Positions 33,781 to 41,922 of a stretch of 64,000 bases of DNA are shown piece by piece. Where the stretch lies: the NCBI RefSeq assembly GCF_027706845.1, contig NZ_JAQGCZ010000019.1, forward strand, positions 25,517 to 89,516, given 5' to 3'. The notes below the pieces were generated by a model that saw nothing but the letters and a program-made list of their open reading frames with translations, had not been told where the DNA came from and did no database searches. Numbering within the stretch: position 1 is the stretch's first letter; each line of letters begins with the position of its first letter. The position numbers and the translations under genes are program-made. The DNA is from Mycolicibacterium sp. BiH015. Lineage in GTDB: Bacteria > Actinomycetota > Actinomycetes > Mycobacteriales > Mycobacteriaceae.

Positions 33781-34292
33781 TGCTGCGAACTCCACCAGGC
33801 GTTGAACTCGGGGTCGGCCAGCGGGATGTCACCGACGCCGATCTGGCTGCGGGGCCAGTTGGCGGGCGGTTGATTCAGCGGCGATCGCTCGTGCGCCGCC
33901 CCGTACCACAGCCGATGTCTTCGACGGGCGAACAACCAGCGGCCGTCGACTTTGGCGTAGGTGTCGTCGTACCGGATCAGCTGATCAACAAAGCCGTCCG
34001 CACGCGTCTGCGCATAGCAGTGCGCCCACACCTGACCGGTCGCATGCGTGTCGTCGTGGACGTCGATGAGATGGTTCGCGACCAGGATGACGGCGAAGAG
34101 GCTGTCGCCGAGGCTGTCCGCCATGAGGGCGCGCAGTCCGTCGGGGCCGTCGCCAAAGTCACCGAATCGCGCTCGGGGAGAGAATAACTCGGCCATCGCA
34201 TCGACGTCGCGCGACTCGACCGCCGCGGCGTATCGCAGCGGCAGCGCGCGGATCTCGTCTCGCGCCAGCAGATCGTCGAGCGCGTTCGACAC
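33777..34292 (-). CDS. SnoaL/NTF2-like protein
   Basis: This 171-residue protein has the NTF2-like pattern: DEIRALPLRYAAAVESRDVD, central NHLIDVHDDTHATG (with two His and Asp) and LIRYDDTYAKVDGRWLFARR. The tail after residue 135 (NWPRSQIGVGDIPLADPEF) resembles that of the larger 58137-58817 product. Its start follows the SDR stop without a gap. Possible hydratase/isomerase role; not proven. Confidence 0.82.
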   Translation of the reverse strand: MSNALDDLLARDEIRALPLRYAAAVESRDVDAMAELFSPRARFGDFGDGPDGLRALMADSLGDSLFAVILVANHLIDVHDDTHATGQVWAHCYAQTRADGFVDQLIRYDDTYAKVDGRWLFARRRHRLWYGAAHERSPLNQPPANWPRSQIGVGDIPLADPEFNAWWSSQQ

Positions 34293-35069
34293 TCATCCTC
34301 CCGTCACGTTGACGTCCTGGCCGGTGATCGACGACGCGGCATCCGACGCCAGCCACATCGACACCTCCGCGACCTCGTCCGGTTGCACCAGCCGACCGAT
34401 CTTGTTGAGGGCGGCGAGACGCCGACGCAAATCGCCGGGATCGACGCCGTCCTCGCGGGCGCGGCGCGCCACGTAGGTGTCGAACAGTTCGCCGGCAACG
34501 CTTCCTACCACCACCGTGTTGACTCGGATGCCGAGCGTGCCCACCTCAAGCGCCAGCGTCTGCGCGAGGGCCGATAGCCCCAGCTTCGCCGCCGCATAGT
34601 GCGCTTTGCGCGGCTGCACGTTGCGCGCGGCAGCCGACGACATGAACTGGACGTTGCCCCGGCCGGCCGGAATCATGGCTTTGGACAGGGCTTCCCGCGT
34701 CAGCACCATCGGCGCCAGCAGGTTGGTGGCGAACACGTCCTGCCAGTTGGCGACGGTCGCGGTGCTGACGGTCTGGTCCACCCCCGGCACGGCCGCGTTG
34801 TTGATGAGCACGTCGAGACGCCCCCATCGTGACACGATGGCGGAGACGACGTCCCCGCACTGATCCTCGTCGCGGATGTCGGCGACGTGCACGGAGGCGG
34901 CACCGCCCTCGGCGGCAATCACGTCCGCGGTGATCGCGAGTTCGTCCGGCCGCCGGGCGACCAACGCGACCGTCGCGCCACGGCGCGCGTACCGCCGCGC
35001 GATCACACGACCGATACCACCGCTCGCGCCCGTCACGACGACGACTCTGTCGGTGAAGTCGGCAGTCAC
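34293..35069 (-). CDS. short-chain dehydrogenase/reductase
   Basis: A classical 258-residue SDR: TGASGGIG near residue 13, NNAAVPG, catalytic Ser in QFMSSAA, Tyr-Lys in YAAAK. GTG start at 35069, 5 bases after the preceding SDR. The ending ASSITGQDVNVTGG is typical. NAD(P)-dependent oxidation of a hydroxyl group is expected. Four-gene leftward unit with another SDR, a SnoaL-like protein and a lactonase-like protein. Confidence 0.9.
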   Translation of the reverse strand: MTADFTDRVVVVTGASGGIGRVIARRYARRGATVALVARRPDELAITADVIAAEGGAASVHVADIRDEDQCGDVVSAIVSRWGRLDVLINNAAVPGVDQTVSTATVANWQDVFATNLLAPMVLTREALSKAMIPAGRGNVQFMSSAAARNVQPRKAHYAAAKLGLSALAQTLALEVGTLGIRVNTVVVGSVAGELFDTYVARRAREDGVDPGDLRRRLAALNKIGRLVQPDEVAEVSMWLASDAASSITGQDVNVTGG

Positions 35070-35074
35070 GGTCG

Positions 35075-35896
35075 CTACCCGTCCAGCAGCATCTTCGCCA
35101 TCGGCGTGCCCGCGGGGAACACCTCGGTGATGCCCGCGCTGAGGTAACCGGAGTCCGTCACCATCGTGATGCCGTTGACGACACTCGCCGCGTCACTGCA
35201 CAGGAACAGAAGCGGATACGCCTGCTCCATTGGCGTGGCCGCCTCGACGCCGACCTTGGCGCGGTAGTCGGCGCCGAAGTCCAGCCAGAGTTCCGCATTC
35301 GCCTGCGCCAGCGGTGTGTCGGTGGGGCCGGGACAGATGGCGTTGATCCGGATGCCGTCGGAGATGAGAGCCATGGCCTCGCGGGCCACGTACGCGCACA
35401 CCGCCTGTTTGGTGAACATGTAGTGCGCGCACCCGTGGTCGACCGCCCACGCCGTCGCGGTGTCGAAGTCCACGATGTCGAGGAACTCGTTGAGCTGCGC
35501 GAGGTTCGACCGCCAAGCGAGGCCGGCCGCCGAGGAGATGAAGCCGATGGCGGACCCGCGGCCGAGCATTCCCTCAGCGCGCAAACGTTCGATGAGGTGT
35601 CGGTGGCCGATGAAGTTGATGCGCTCGATGCCGGGGCCGTCCGCGACGCCGGCACACGCGAAGAGGGCGTGCACGGTGCCCCCGCACTCCGCCGCCGCCG
35701 CGTCGATGCTGGCCCTGTCGGCGAGGTTCACGTGGATCGTCGTGACGCCCGGCAGGTCGCACGGGGCGTAGTCCATGACGACGACGTCGGCGCCCGCGTC
35801 CTGAGCGAGTCGCGCTGTGGCGTTGCCCATTCCCGTCGCGCCGCCGACGACGAGGACGCGCTTACCCCGATAGGAGAACGCGTCGAACAGGCTCAT
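35075..35896 (-). CDS. short-chain dehydrogenase/reductase, 3-alpha-HSD-like
   Basis: This 273-residue SDR has VVGGATGMG (residues 16-24), a CAG in place of NAG, FISSAAGLAWRSN and an insertion before the catalytic HYMFTK. The insertion of about 30 residues between Ser and Tyr and the NAICPGPTDTPL segment are features of bacterial 3-alpha-hydroxysteroid dehydrogenase/carbonyl reductase relatives. A bulky hydroxylated substrate is suggested by that family, not demonstrated. First gene of the leftward unit; divergent from the kinase-like gene. Confidence 0.87.
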   Translation of the reverse strand: MSLFDAFSYRGKRVLVVGGATGMGNATARLAQDAGADVVVMDYAPCDLPGVTTIHVNLADRASIDAAAAECGGTVHALFACAGVADGPGIERINFIGHRHLIERLRAEGMLGRGSAIGFISSAAGLAWRSNLAQLNEFLDIVDFDTATAWAVDHGCAHYMFTKQAVCAYVAREAMALISDGIRINAICPGPTDTPLAQANAELWLDFGADYRAKVGVEAATPMEQAYPLLFLCSDAASVVNGITMVTDSGYLSAGITEVFPAGTPMAKMLLDG

Positions 35897-35955
35897 GGTG
35901 CCTCCAGTTCACTCGCCACCACCCACCGGCGGCCGATTCCAAGGCTATAACAAGA

Positions 35956-35970
35956 GCACACCATCTGTAA
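35956..35970 (+). promoter_or_regulatory. copy of the locus-wide 15-base element between SDR and kinase-like gene
   Basis: The site reads GCACACCATCTGTAA, with ACA-N5-TGT-type dyad (CACACCATCTGT). It is 13 bases before ATG 35983 and 60 bases from the divergent SDR start. Confidence 0.45.
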
Positions 35971-35982
35971 TATTGTCCAGCA

Positions 35983-37344
35983 ATGACAGCCGGAATCGAC
36001 ACCGTCGTCGAATCGTGGATTTCCGAGCACATCGGGCCGGTCCGCACCTTCGAACGCCAACAGCGTTGGCGGCCAGCCTGGTTCGTCACCGCTGAACGCG
36101 GGGGCCGGAACATCGGTCTCTACGTTCGTGGTGAACGCGAGGGATTCGGCTTCGCCACCGTCGCCTCGGAGGCGGAGATCCTGCGGGTGATGGAAACCCA
36201 CGACATCCCGGTCCCGCACGTCCACGGTGAAATCGTCGAGGCCTCGGCGGTCGTGATGGACCTCCTGCCGGGTGCGCCGAACCCCTGCGACGTCGCCGAT
36301 CCCCGCGATCGCGACGCCGTCATGGACGACTACGTCGACGCTCTCGTACGGGCGCACGCCATCGATCCGGAGGCGTTCGCCGCTGCGGGCCTGCGCGTCC
36401 CCGTCGATCCGCGCGCCCTCGCCCTCGACTACTTCGAGACCTTCGTCAGCCGCTACCGGGAGTTCAAGCAGCGCCCGGAACCGCTACTGGAGTTCGCGAT
36501 CGGATGGCTGCGCCGCAACGTACCGAGTCATCGGCCGACCCCGCGGTTCGTCCTCGGCGACACCGGACAGTACATGTACGCCGACGGTCGGATCACCGGC
36601 CTCATCGACGTCGAACTGGCCCACATCGGCGACCCGGCACACGATCTTGCGGGTCTGCGCCTGCGCAACGTGACCGAACCGATGGGCGACCTCGGCCGGC
36701 TGCTGCGCCGGTACGAGGACGCCTCTGGGACGCCGCTGGACCGCGCCGCAATCGAGTTCCACACCGCCAAGTTCGCCCTGTGCACGCCACTCGGCGTCGC
36801 CATCGTCCTGCATATGGACCTACCGCTGACCGACATCGTGCAGTACATCGAGTGGTTCCAGCTGCTGTCGCTGCACGCGATCGAGTCGATCGCCCGGCAG
36901 GCCGGTGTCCCGCTGTCGGCGGTGTCGTCACCCGAGCCCGCACCTCCTGCCTACTCCGGCGCGGTCGCCGGTCTGGCGTCGATGGTGGAGTCACTCGACG
37001 TGCCTGCCGGTATGGCCGAGTACCAGAGATCCTCGGTGGCCGATGTGGCGCGGTTCTGCCACCGGGTGAGCGAGTACGGACCCGCCATCGACGCCGCCGA
37101 CCTCGACGACGTCGAGCAGCTACTCGGAACTCGGCCCGCCGACCGCTCGGCGGGCGACCGGGCCCTCGAAGAGTTCGTCTGCGCGGCAGGGGCAGACCAC
37201 GATGATGCTCTCATCCCGCTGCTGCACCGCCGGGTGACACGGCAACTGATGCTCATCGAGCCACTCCTGACCGGGGGAGGCATCGGCCACGTGACGCCAT
37301 TGGACGAACTGTTGGACGGAACGACAACGTACAGAAGGGAGTGA
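35983..37344 (+). CDS. aminoglycoside-phosphotransferase-like (APH) kinase-fold protein
   Basis: This 453-residue protein has the APH/choline-kinase fold. The catalytic HGDxxxGN loop is altered to VLGDTGQYMY (His to Leu, Asn to Gln) while the DFG-equivalent is present as GLIDVELAHIGDPAHDLAGL. The Brenner Asp is kept, so activity is possible but unusual. A C-terminal helical region of about 130 residues (from residue 320) is extra compared with simple APH domains. Members of this group near fadE genes (FadE36-type context) are often proposed to phosphorylate a hydroxylated intermediate. Its substrate is unknown. Confidence 0.82.
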   Translation: MTAGIDTVVESWISEHIGPVRTFERQQRWRPAWFVTAERGGRNIGLYVRGEREGFGFATVASEAEILRVMETHDIPVPHVHGEIVEASAVVMDLLPGAPNPCDVADPRDRDAVMDDYVDALVRAHAIDPEAFAAAGLRVPVDPRALALDYFETFVSRYREFKQRPEPLLEFAIGWLRRNVPSHRPTPRFVLGDTGQYMYADGRITGLIDVELAHIGDPAHDLAGLRLRNVTEPMGDLGRLLRRYEDASGTPLDRAAIEFHTAKFALCTPLGVAIVLHMDLPLTDIVQYIEWFQLLSLHAIESIARQAGVPLSAVSSPEPAPPAYSGAVAGLASMVESLDVPAGMAEYQRSSVADVARFCHRVSEYGPAIDAADLDDVEQLLGTRPADRSAGDRALEEFVCAAGADHDDALIPLLHRRVTRQLMLIEPLLTGGGIGHVTPLDELLDGTTTYRRE

Positions 37345-37347
37345 GTA

Positions 37348-37641
37348 GTGGACATCACCCCCACGGAAAATGACGGGACGTTCGCCGGTTCCGCCGCCGT
37401 CGTCGCGATCGGTCTGATGCACTTCGTGTTTCCCACGGCGTTCGAGCCGCTCAACCGATGGCTGGGATTCACCGAGAACACGCGGAGATACGTGTATGCG
37501 AACGGTGCGGTCGAGACAGCAATTGGACTGCTGTTGGCGCGTCCGGGGACCCGTCCGATCTCTGCGTCGCTGGGCGCAGCCTACGGGCTGTATCTCGCCG
37601 TCCACGCGCTACCAGCTGCCCTCAGGAGGGCGTCAGCGTGA
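37348..37641 (+). CDS. small DoxX-like membrane protein
   Basis: This 97-residue protein (GTG 37348) has three likely membrane segments at about residues 12-32, 50-66 and 72-92. The pattern GLMHFVFP, NGAVETAIGLLL and TRPISASLGAAYGLYLAV matches small DoxX-like proteins. No redox motif is seen. It starts 3 bases after the kinase-like gene and its end overlaps the convergent P450 gene by 20 bases. It is the only membrane protein recognised in the window. Confidence 0.78.
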   Translation: MDITPTENDGTFAGSAAVVAIGLMHFVFPTAFEPLNRWLGFTENTRRYVYANGAVETAIGLLLARPGTRPISASLGAAYGLYLAVHALPAALRRASA

Positions 37642-38920
37642 TCGGCAGATGGGTCGGCCCCCGCAGCGACGTGTTCGCGGACCACGTCGTCGGCCCTGCA
37701 GGTGCAATAGCGCAAGCCTGTTTCACCAGCTCGCGAAGAACCGCCTGTGCCTCCATGCGGGCTAACGGCGCCCCGATGCACATGTGGGCGCCATAGCCGA
37801 AGGCGATGTGACTGCGGGGATTTCGATCAGCGCGGTACTGGTCAGGATCATCGAACACCAGCGGGTCACGATTTGCGGCTGCGAAGTTGAGCATGACCCG
37901 GGATCCAGAGGGAATGGTCACTTCCCCGACCCGGTAGTCCTCTCTCGTGTATCTGTACAGGTTCTGAATGGGCGTAGTTATGCGCAGCTGCTCTTCGACC
38001 GCCATCGGTATCAAATCCGGGTTCTCCCGGATCATTTCGAATTGATCAGGATTGTGCGCCAATGTGTCGAACATGCCGCCGAGCAGATTCGTCGTGGTCT
38101 CGTTGCCCGCGATCAGCAACAGCACAGCGATGAGGAAGAGCTGATCGTCGGTGAGCGATCCGTCGTCGGCCTGAGTCAGCAACCGGCCGAGAACAGTGTC
38201 CGAGCCCTTCAGTCCCCCTGAGGAGAACTGCCTCATGAAGTAGCGCTGCAGGGCAGCCATGGAGGCGACGGCTTTCCCGAAGCGGATGACCCCGTGGCGA
38301 CTCGCCTCGAAGTCCACGATGTGCATGCCGGCCTCCGACCACGCACGGAACTTGTCGACGTCTGCATCGGGAACACCCAGGATGTGGGCGATCATCCGCA
38401 TCGGCATGGGAATCGTGAGCCGTCGAACGACATCGCAACCCGGTTCGGCCAACACCTCAGACACGAGCTGTTTCGCAAGTTCGTCGGTCATCTTCTGCCA
38501 GCTGGCCATTGCGCCTTTGCTGAAGCCCGGCTGCACCTGCTTGCGCAGCCGCGCGTGTTCCGCCCCGTCCGAGAGCACCAGAACCGGCGCCGAGATACGC
38601 ATCCGGGTGACGCCTTCGGTACTGGTAACGGCATCGGTGTCGCGAAGCGCGGCACGCACGTCCTCATTTCTACAGAGAATCCACGTAGCCCGTTTCGGGT
38701 TGTAGTGCACCCGCCCTTGCTGGTGAAGCCTCCGGAAGGCGTTGAACGGCTGCGCGGCCGTGGCCCGGTCGAGCGGGTCGTAGTCGGTATTGACCGCCCC
38801 CGCCCATCCCCGGTGGCCTCGCCGCCGGTCGCGCAGTGCGGCAGCGGAATTCAATCGGATGGCGGATGTGAAGGCGGCCGAGATCGCGCCGCGCTCACCC
38901 AATCTGGCCACGAGGCTCAC
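37622..38920 (-). CDS. cytochrome P450
   Basis: This 432-residue P450 starts at GTG 38920. The first 40 residues are Arg-rich and may not all be translated. The I-helix is LIAGNETT, ExxR is EEQLR, and the heme loop is FGYGAHMCIGAPLAR with Cys381. Substrate-recognition regions differ from the four other P450s. It lies downstream of a crotonase and another P450 on the same strand, after an 86-base gap in which I see no gene. Confidence 0.92.
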   Translation of the reverse strand: MSLVARLGERGAISAAFTSAIRLNSAAALRDRRRGHRGWAGAVNTDYDPLDRATAAQPFNAFRRLHQQGRVHYNPKRATWILCRNEDVRAALRDTDAVTSTEGVTRMRISAPVLVLSDGAEHARLRKQVQPGFSKGAMASWQKMTDELAKQLVSEVLAEPGCDVVRRLTIPMPMRMIAHILGVPDADVDKFRAWSEAGMHIVDFEASRHGVIRFGKAVASMAALQRYFMRQFSSGGLKGSDTVLGRLLTQADDGSLTDDQLFLIAVLLLIAGNETTTNLLGGMFDTLAHNPDQFEMIRENPDLIPMAVEEQLRITTPIQNLYRYTREDYRVGEVTIPSGSRVMLNFAAANRDPLVFDDPDQYRADRNPRSHIAFGYGAHMCIGAPLARMEAQAVLRELVKQACAIAPAGPTTWSANTSLRGPTHLPITLTPS

Positions 38921-39006
38921 GGCGTATCCCTTTCGCGTGGTCGTCTGCGACGGTCTTGCCGAATCGGTGCATCGGGCAGGTCAGTACGAAGCGCACGCTG
39001 TACTCG

Positions 39007-39807
39007 TCAGCGGCCCTGGAAACGGGGATCGCGCTTCTCGGCGAACGCGGCGACCCCCTCGGCGACGTCGTCGGTCCCCGCGACCTGCTCGACGAGCAGC
39101 GCCTCGGCGTGGAACGCCGCGGCGCGGTCGACGTCGAGGGCCTGGTTGAGCATCGCCTTCGCGGCCGCGATGGCGCGCGTCGGGCCGTTTGCCAGGCGCG
39201 TCGCCCACTCGAGGGCCAGCGCATCGAGCCCGACGCGGTCGGGCACAATCTCGTTCACCAGGCCGATACGGTGCGCCTCAGCGGCACTGAGTTCCTCGCC
39301 GAACAAGATGAGCCGCTTGGCGACGTTGAAGGGCACCTTGCGGGTGAGCAGGTAAGCGGCCCCGCCGTCAGGCGCGAGGCCACGACGCACGAAGAGCTCG
39401 ATGAGGCGAGCACTCTCCACCGCGATGACGAGGTCGCACGCCAGCACCATGCTCGCGCCCACACCCGCGGCGACGCCGTTGAGCGCGCAGATCACCGGCT
39501 TGTCGCAGTCGAGCAGAGCCGACACCACCGCCTGGGATCCCGTGCGCAGGATCCGCGCCGCATCACCCGCGATGCGGTCCTGACTTGGACGCATGTTCGG
39601 GTCGCGCAGGTTGGGACCCGTGCAGAAGTGCCGATCACCGCTGGCGGTGAATACGACCGCGCGTATCGCCGGATCATTCGACGCGGCGGCGAGGTTGTCG
39701 ATGAGGTCGCGCTGCATTGCTCGCGTGACCGAGTTGCCGACCTCAGGTCGGTCGAGCACCAGCCATCGCACACCGCCCTCGGTACGGGCCGCCAGTCCCG
39801 TGCTCAC
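39007..39807 (-). CDS. crotonase-fold protein, isomerase-like, without hydratase glutamates
   Basis: This 266-residue protein has the crotonase fold with FCTGPNLRDP as first oxyanion segment and NGVAAGVGASMVLACD as second. Both hydratase glutamates are missing (Ser in GVGASM; Phe in IELFVRRG). It has RGLAPDGGAAY, where an Asp replaces a Gly, as in PaaG- and ECI-like isomerases. A double-bond isomerase or C-C bond enzyme is more likely than a hydratase. Its GTG start overlaps the P450 stop by 4 bases. Confidence 0.87.
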   Translation of the reverse strand: MSTGLAARTEGGVRWLVLDRPEVGNSVTRAMQRDLIDNLAAASNDPAIRAVVFTASGDRHFCTGPNLRDPNMRPSQDRIAGDAARILRTGSQAVVSALLDCDKPVICALNGVAAGVGASMVLACDLVIAVESARLIELFVRRGLAPDGGAAYLLTRKVPFNVAKRLILFGEELSAAEAHRIGLVNEIVPDRVGLDALALEWATRLANGPTRAIAAAKAMLNQALDVDRAAAFHAEALLVEQVAGTDDVAEGVAAFAEKRDPRFQGR

Positions 39808-41000
39808 AGCGCGATGGGCACGCTGGCCGGCCCGCGGACGGAGTTGGTGTGGACGTAGGTCACGTTGGCCTCGTCCACCGACCAGTCCGGGAACCGCTTG
39901 ACGGTCTCCTCCAAAGCCACTCGCGCCTCCAACCGCGCAAGGGCCGCCCCCAGGCAGAAGTGCGAGCCGTGCCCGAAGCTGATGTGCCGGATGCCCGTCC
40001 GTGTGACGTCGAAGGTATCGGCGCGCTCGTACTGCCGTTCATCGCGGCCTGCCGAACCGGTGAGTAGCGCCACCTTCGACCCACGCGGGATCACGGTGTC
40101 GTGGTAGGTGGTGTCGCGCAGCGCGAACCGTCCCTGGATGGGAGAGGGCGCGTCGTAGCGGAGTAGTTCCTCCACGGCGCCGCCGATCAGACCCGGATCC
40201 GCCACCAGCTTCGCGCGCTCATCGGGATTGCGGGCCAACGTCAGTGCGGCCCAGCCCAGCAACCGCGCGACGGTCTCATTGCCCGCGACATTGACCATCG
40301 CGATGAAGACCAGCAATTCGCCGTCGTCCAGTCGGCGCGGATCGACGTCGGGCATGACCAGTTCGGAGTCCATGAGATCACTGACGATGTCGGCGGTGCG
40401 GTGCTGTCGGCGTAGTTCGATCTGCTGCCGGTAGTAGTCGAACAGGTTCGCCGAAGCCTCGTCACCCGCGGCGCTGCGCTCGGGATTGCCCTCATCGCGG
40501 TGCACCTGAGCGTCCGACCACTCCCGCAGGTTGTCGTGGTCCTCCTCAGGGAAGCCCAACAGCGAGCTGATCACCATGACGGGCAGCTTGGCCGAGAAAT
40601 CGCGGACGAAGTCGAAGCCGTCAGCGCCGACATACTGGTCCAAATAGCCCCGGCACAACTGTCGAATATGCTCTTCGAGCTTGGCGATGCGACTGCGGAA
40701 GAACGTGCGGTTGACCATTTTTCGCAGGTACGTGTGATCCGGCGGATCCATCATGATCATCGCCTTCGGAGCCCCCCAGGGCTCGTCGGTGATCATGTCG
40801 AGCGTGATGCCGTGCTCCGACGAAAAGGACTCCGTGTCCAGCGAGGCGGCCATGACGTCGTCGAACCGGCTCAATGCATAGAAGTCGAACTCCGGGTTGT
40901 AGTACACCGGCGCTTCGTCCCGCATCCGCTTCCACACCGAGTACGGTTCGGCGTGAAGCGCGCGGTCGAAGGGATCCCACCGCAACTCCGTCGTTGTCAT
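39804..41000 (-). CDS. cytochrome P450
   Basis: This 398-residue P450 starts at ATG 41000 (AAGGA upstream); the upstream part of the frame is promoter. The I-helix is VNVAGNETV, ExxR is EELLR, and the heme loop is FGHGSHFCLGAALAR (Cys349). MMDPPDHTYLRKMVNRTF is the C-helix. Asn replaces the first Gly/Ala-Gly position before Glu-Thr in the I-helix, as in the 37622 P450. Heads a leftward unit with a crotonase and a second P450. Confidence 0.93.
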   Translation of the reverse strand: MTTTELRWDPFDRALHAEPYSVWKRMRDEAPVYYNPEFDFYALSRFDDVMAASLDTESFSSEHGITLDMITDEPWGAPKAMIMMDPPDHTYLRKMVNRTFFRSRIAKLEEHIRQLCRGYLDQYVGADGFDFVRDFSAKLPVMVISSLLGFPEEDHDNLREWSDAQVHRDEGNPERSAAGDEASANLFDYYRQQIELRRQHRTADIVSDLMDSELVMPDVDPRRLDDGELLVFIAMVNVAGNETVARLLGWAALTLARNPDERAKLVADPGLIGGAVEELLRYDAPSPIQGRFALRDTTYHDTVIPRGSKVALLTGSAGRDERQYERADTFDVTRTGIRHISFGHGSHFCLGAALARLEARVALEETVKRFPDWSVDEANVTYVHTNSVRGPASVPIAL

Positions 41001-41028
41001 CAGCACCGTCCTTCCACATGGAACACTA

Positions 41029-41043
41029 TTACAGTCAATGTTC
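41029..41043 (-). promoter_or_regulatory. copy of the locus-wide 15-base element in a divergent promoter
   Basis: The minus strand reads GAACATTGACTGTAA, with intact GAACA and TGT. A second GAACA on the plus strand at 41021-41025 overlaps the region. It lies between the P450 start (41000) and the crotonase start (41108). Confidence 0.55.
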
Positions 41044-41107
41044 GATTGCACTACCATGCGCTAGCATCCACACAAGCGACCAATCAACGCCGCAGGAGGA
41101 CAGTCAG

Positions 41108-41920
41108 GTGGAAACGCGCGACCTCGACCACGTCGTGTACGAAAAGGACGGAGCGATCGCGCGCATCATCCTGAACAACCCCGATCGCGCCAACGCCCAG
41201 ACATCCGAAATGGTGCACAGCGTCAACGCCGCCCTCGACGACGCCCAATACGACTACGACATCAAGGTCGTCATCATCAAGGCCAACGGCAAAGGATTCT
41301 GCTCAGGCCACGTGCCCGACGGTAGCTATCCGGAGTTCAAGGCCGAACTCGACGCCTCGGGCAAGGTGTGGCGCTCGGCGGCACAGCTGTTCCTGTGGCC
41401 GGTGCTGAAGTTGTGGGAGTTCCCCAAACCCGTCATCTCCCAGGTTCACGGGTACGCGATCGGAGGCGGCACCACGTGGGCGCTCATCCCTGAGATCACT
41501 GTGTGCAGCGACGACGCGTGGTTCCAAATGCCGCTTGTTCCGGGCTTCGGGCTGCCTGGCTCGGAGACCATGTTCGAGCCGTGGGTGTTCATGAATTACA
41601 AACGTGCCGCCGAGTACCTCTACACCGCTCAGAAAATCACCGCCGAGCAGGCTCTCGAGTTCGGTTTGGTGAACCGGGTCGTGCCTCGCGATCGACTCGA
41701 AGCGGAGGTGGAAGAGCTCGCCGCCCGGATCGCGAAGGCACCGTTGATCACCCTGCAGGCGACCAAGGCCGGCATCCTGCGCGCATGGGAGAACATGGGC
41801 TTCCGCACCCACCAACAGGCCAGCAACGACCTGCAGGCAGTCGTGACCGGATCTAAGGAATTTCAGGCCTACGTGGCAGAGTTGATGAAGAAGTCGGCCA
41901 AGCCGTCCGACCGAGTCTGA
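41108..41920 (+). CDS. crotonase-fold protein without hydratase glutamates
   Basis: This 270-residue protein starts at GTG 41108, 7 bases after GGAGGA; the frame upstream is antisense to the P450. The oxyanion segments are GFCSGHVPDG and GYAIGGGTTWAL. The hydratase Glu positions are Thr and Leu. Trp/Phe/Met-rich sequence around residues 95-160 (LFLWPVLKLWEFPKPV, ETMFEPWVFMNY) suggests a large hydrophobic pocket. Its activity is unclear. Followed after 2 bases by an acyl-CoA dehydrogenase. Confidence 0.85.
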   Translation: METRDLDHVVYEKDGAIARIILNNPDRANAQTSEMVHSVNAALDDAQYDYDIKVVIIKANGKGFCSGHVPDGSYPEFKAELDASGKVWRSAAQLFLWPVLKLWEFPKPVISQVHGYAIGGGTTWALIPEITVCSDDAWFQMPLVPGFGLPGSETMFEPWVFMNYKRAAEYLYTAQKITAEQALEFGLVNRVVPRDRLEAEVEELAARIAKAPLITLQATKAGILRAWENMGFRTHQQASNDLQAVVTGSKEFQAYVAELMKKSAKPSDRV

Positions 41921-41922
41921 CC

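Noticed and set aside
38921..39006. Open minus-strand frame in the gap between P450 and crotonase
   Set aside because: It is part of a shadow frame of the crotonase gene, with no start or motif of its own.
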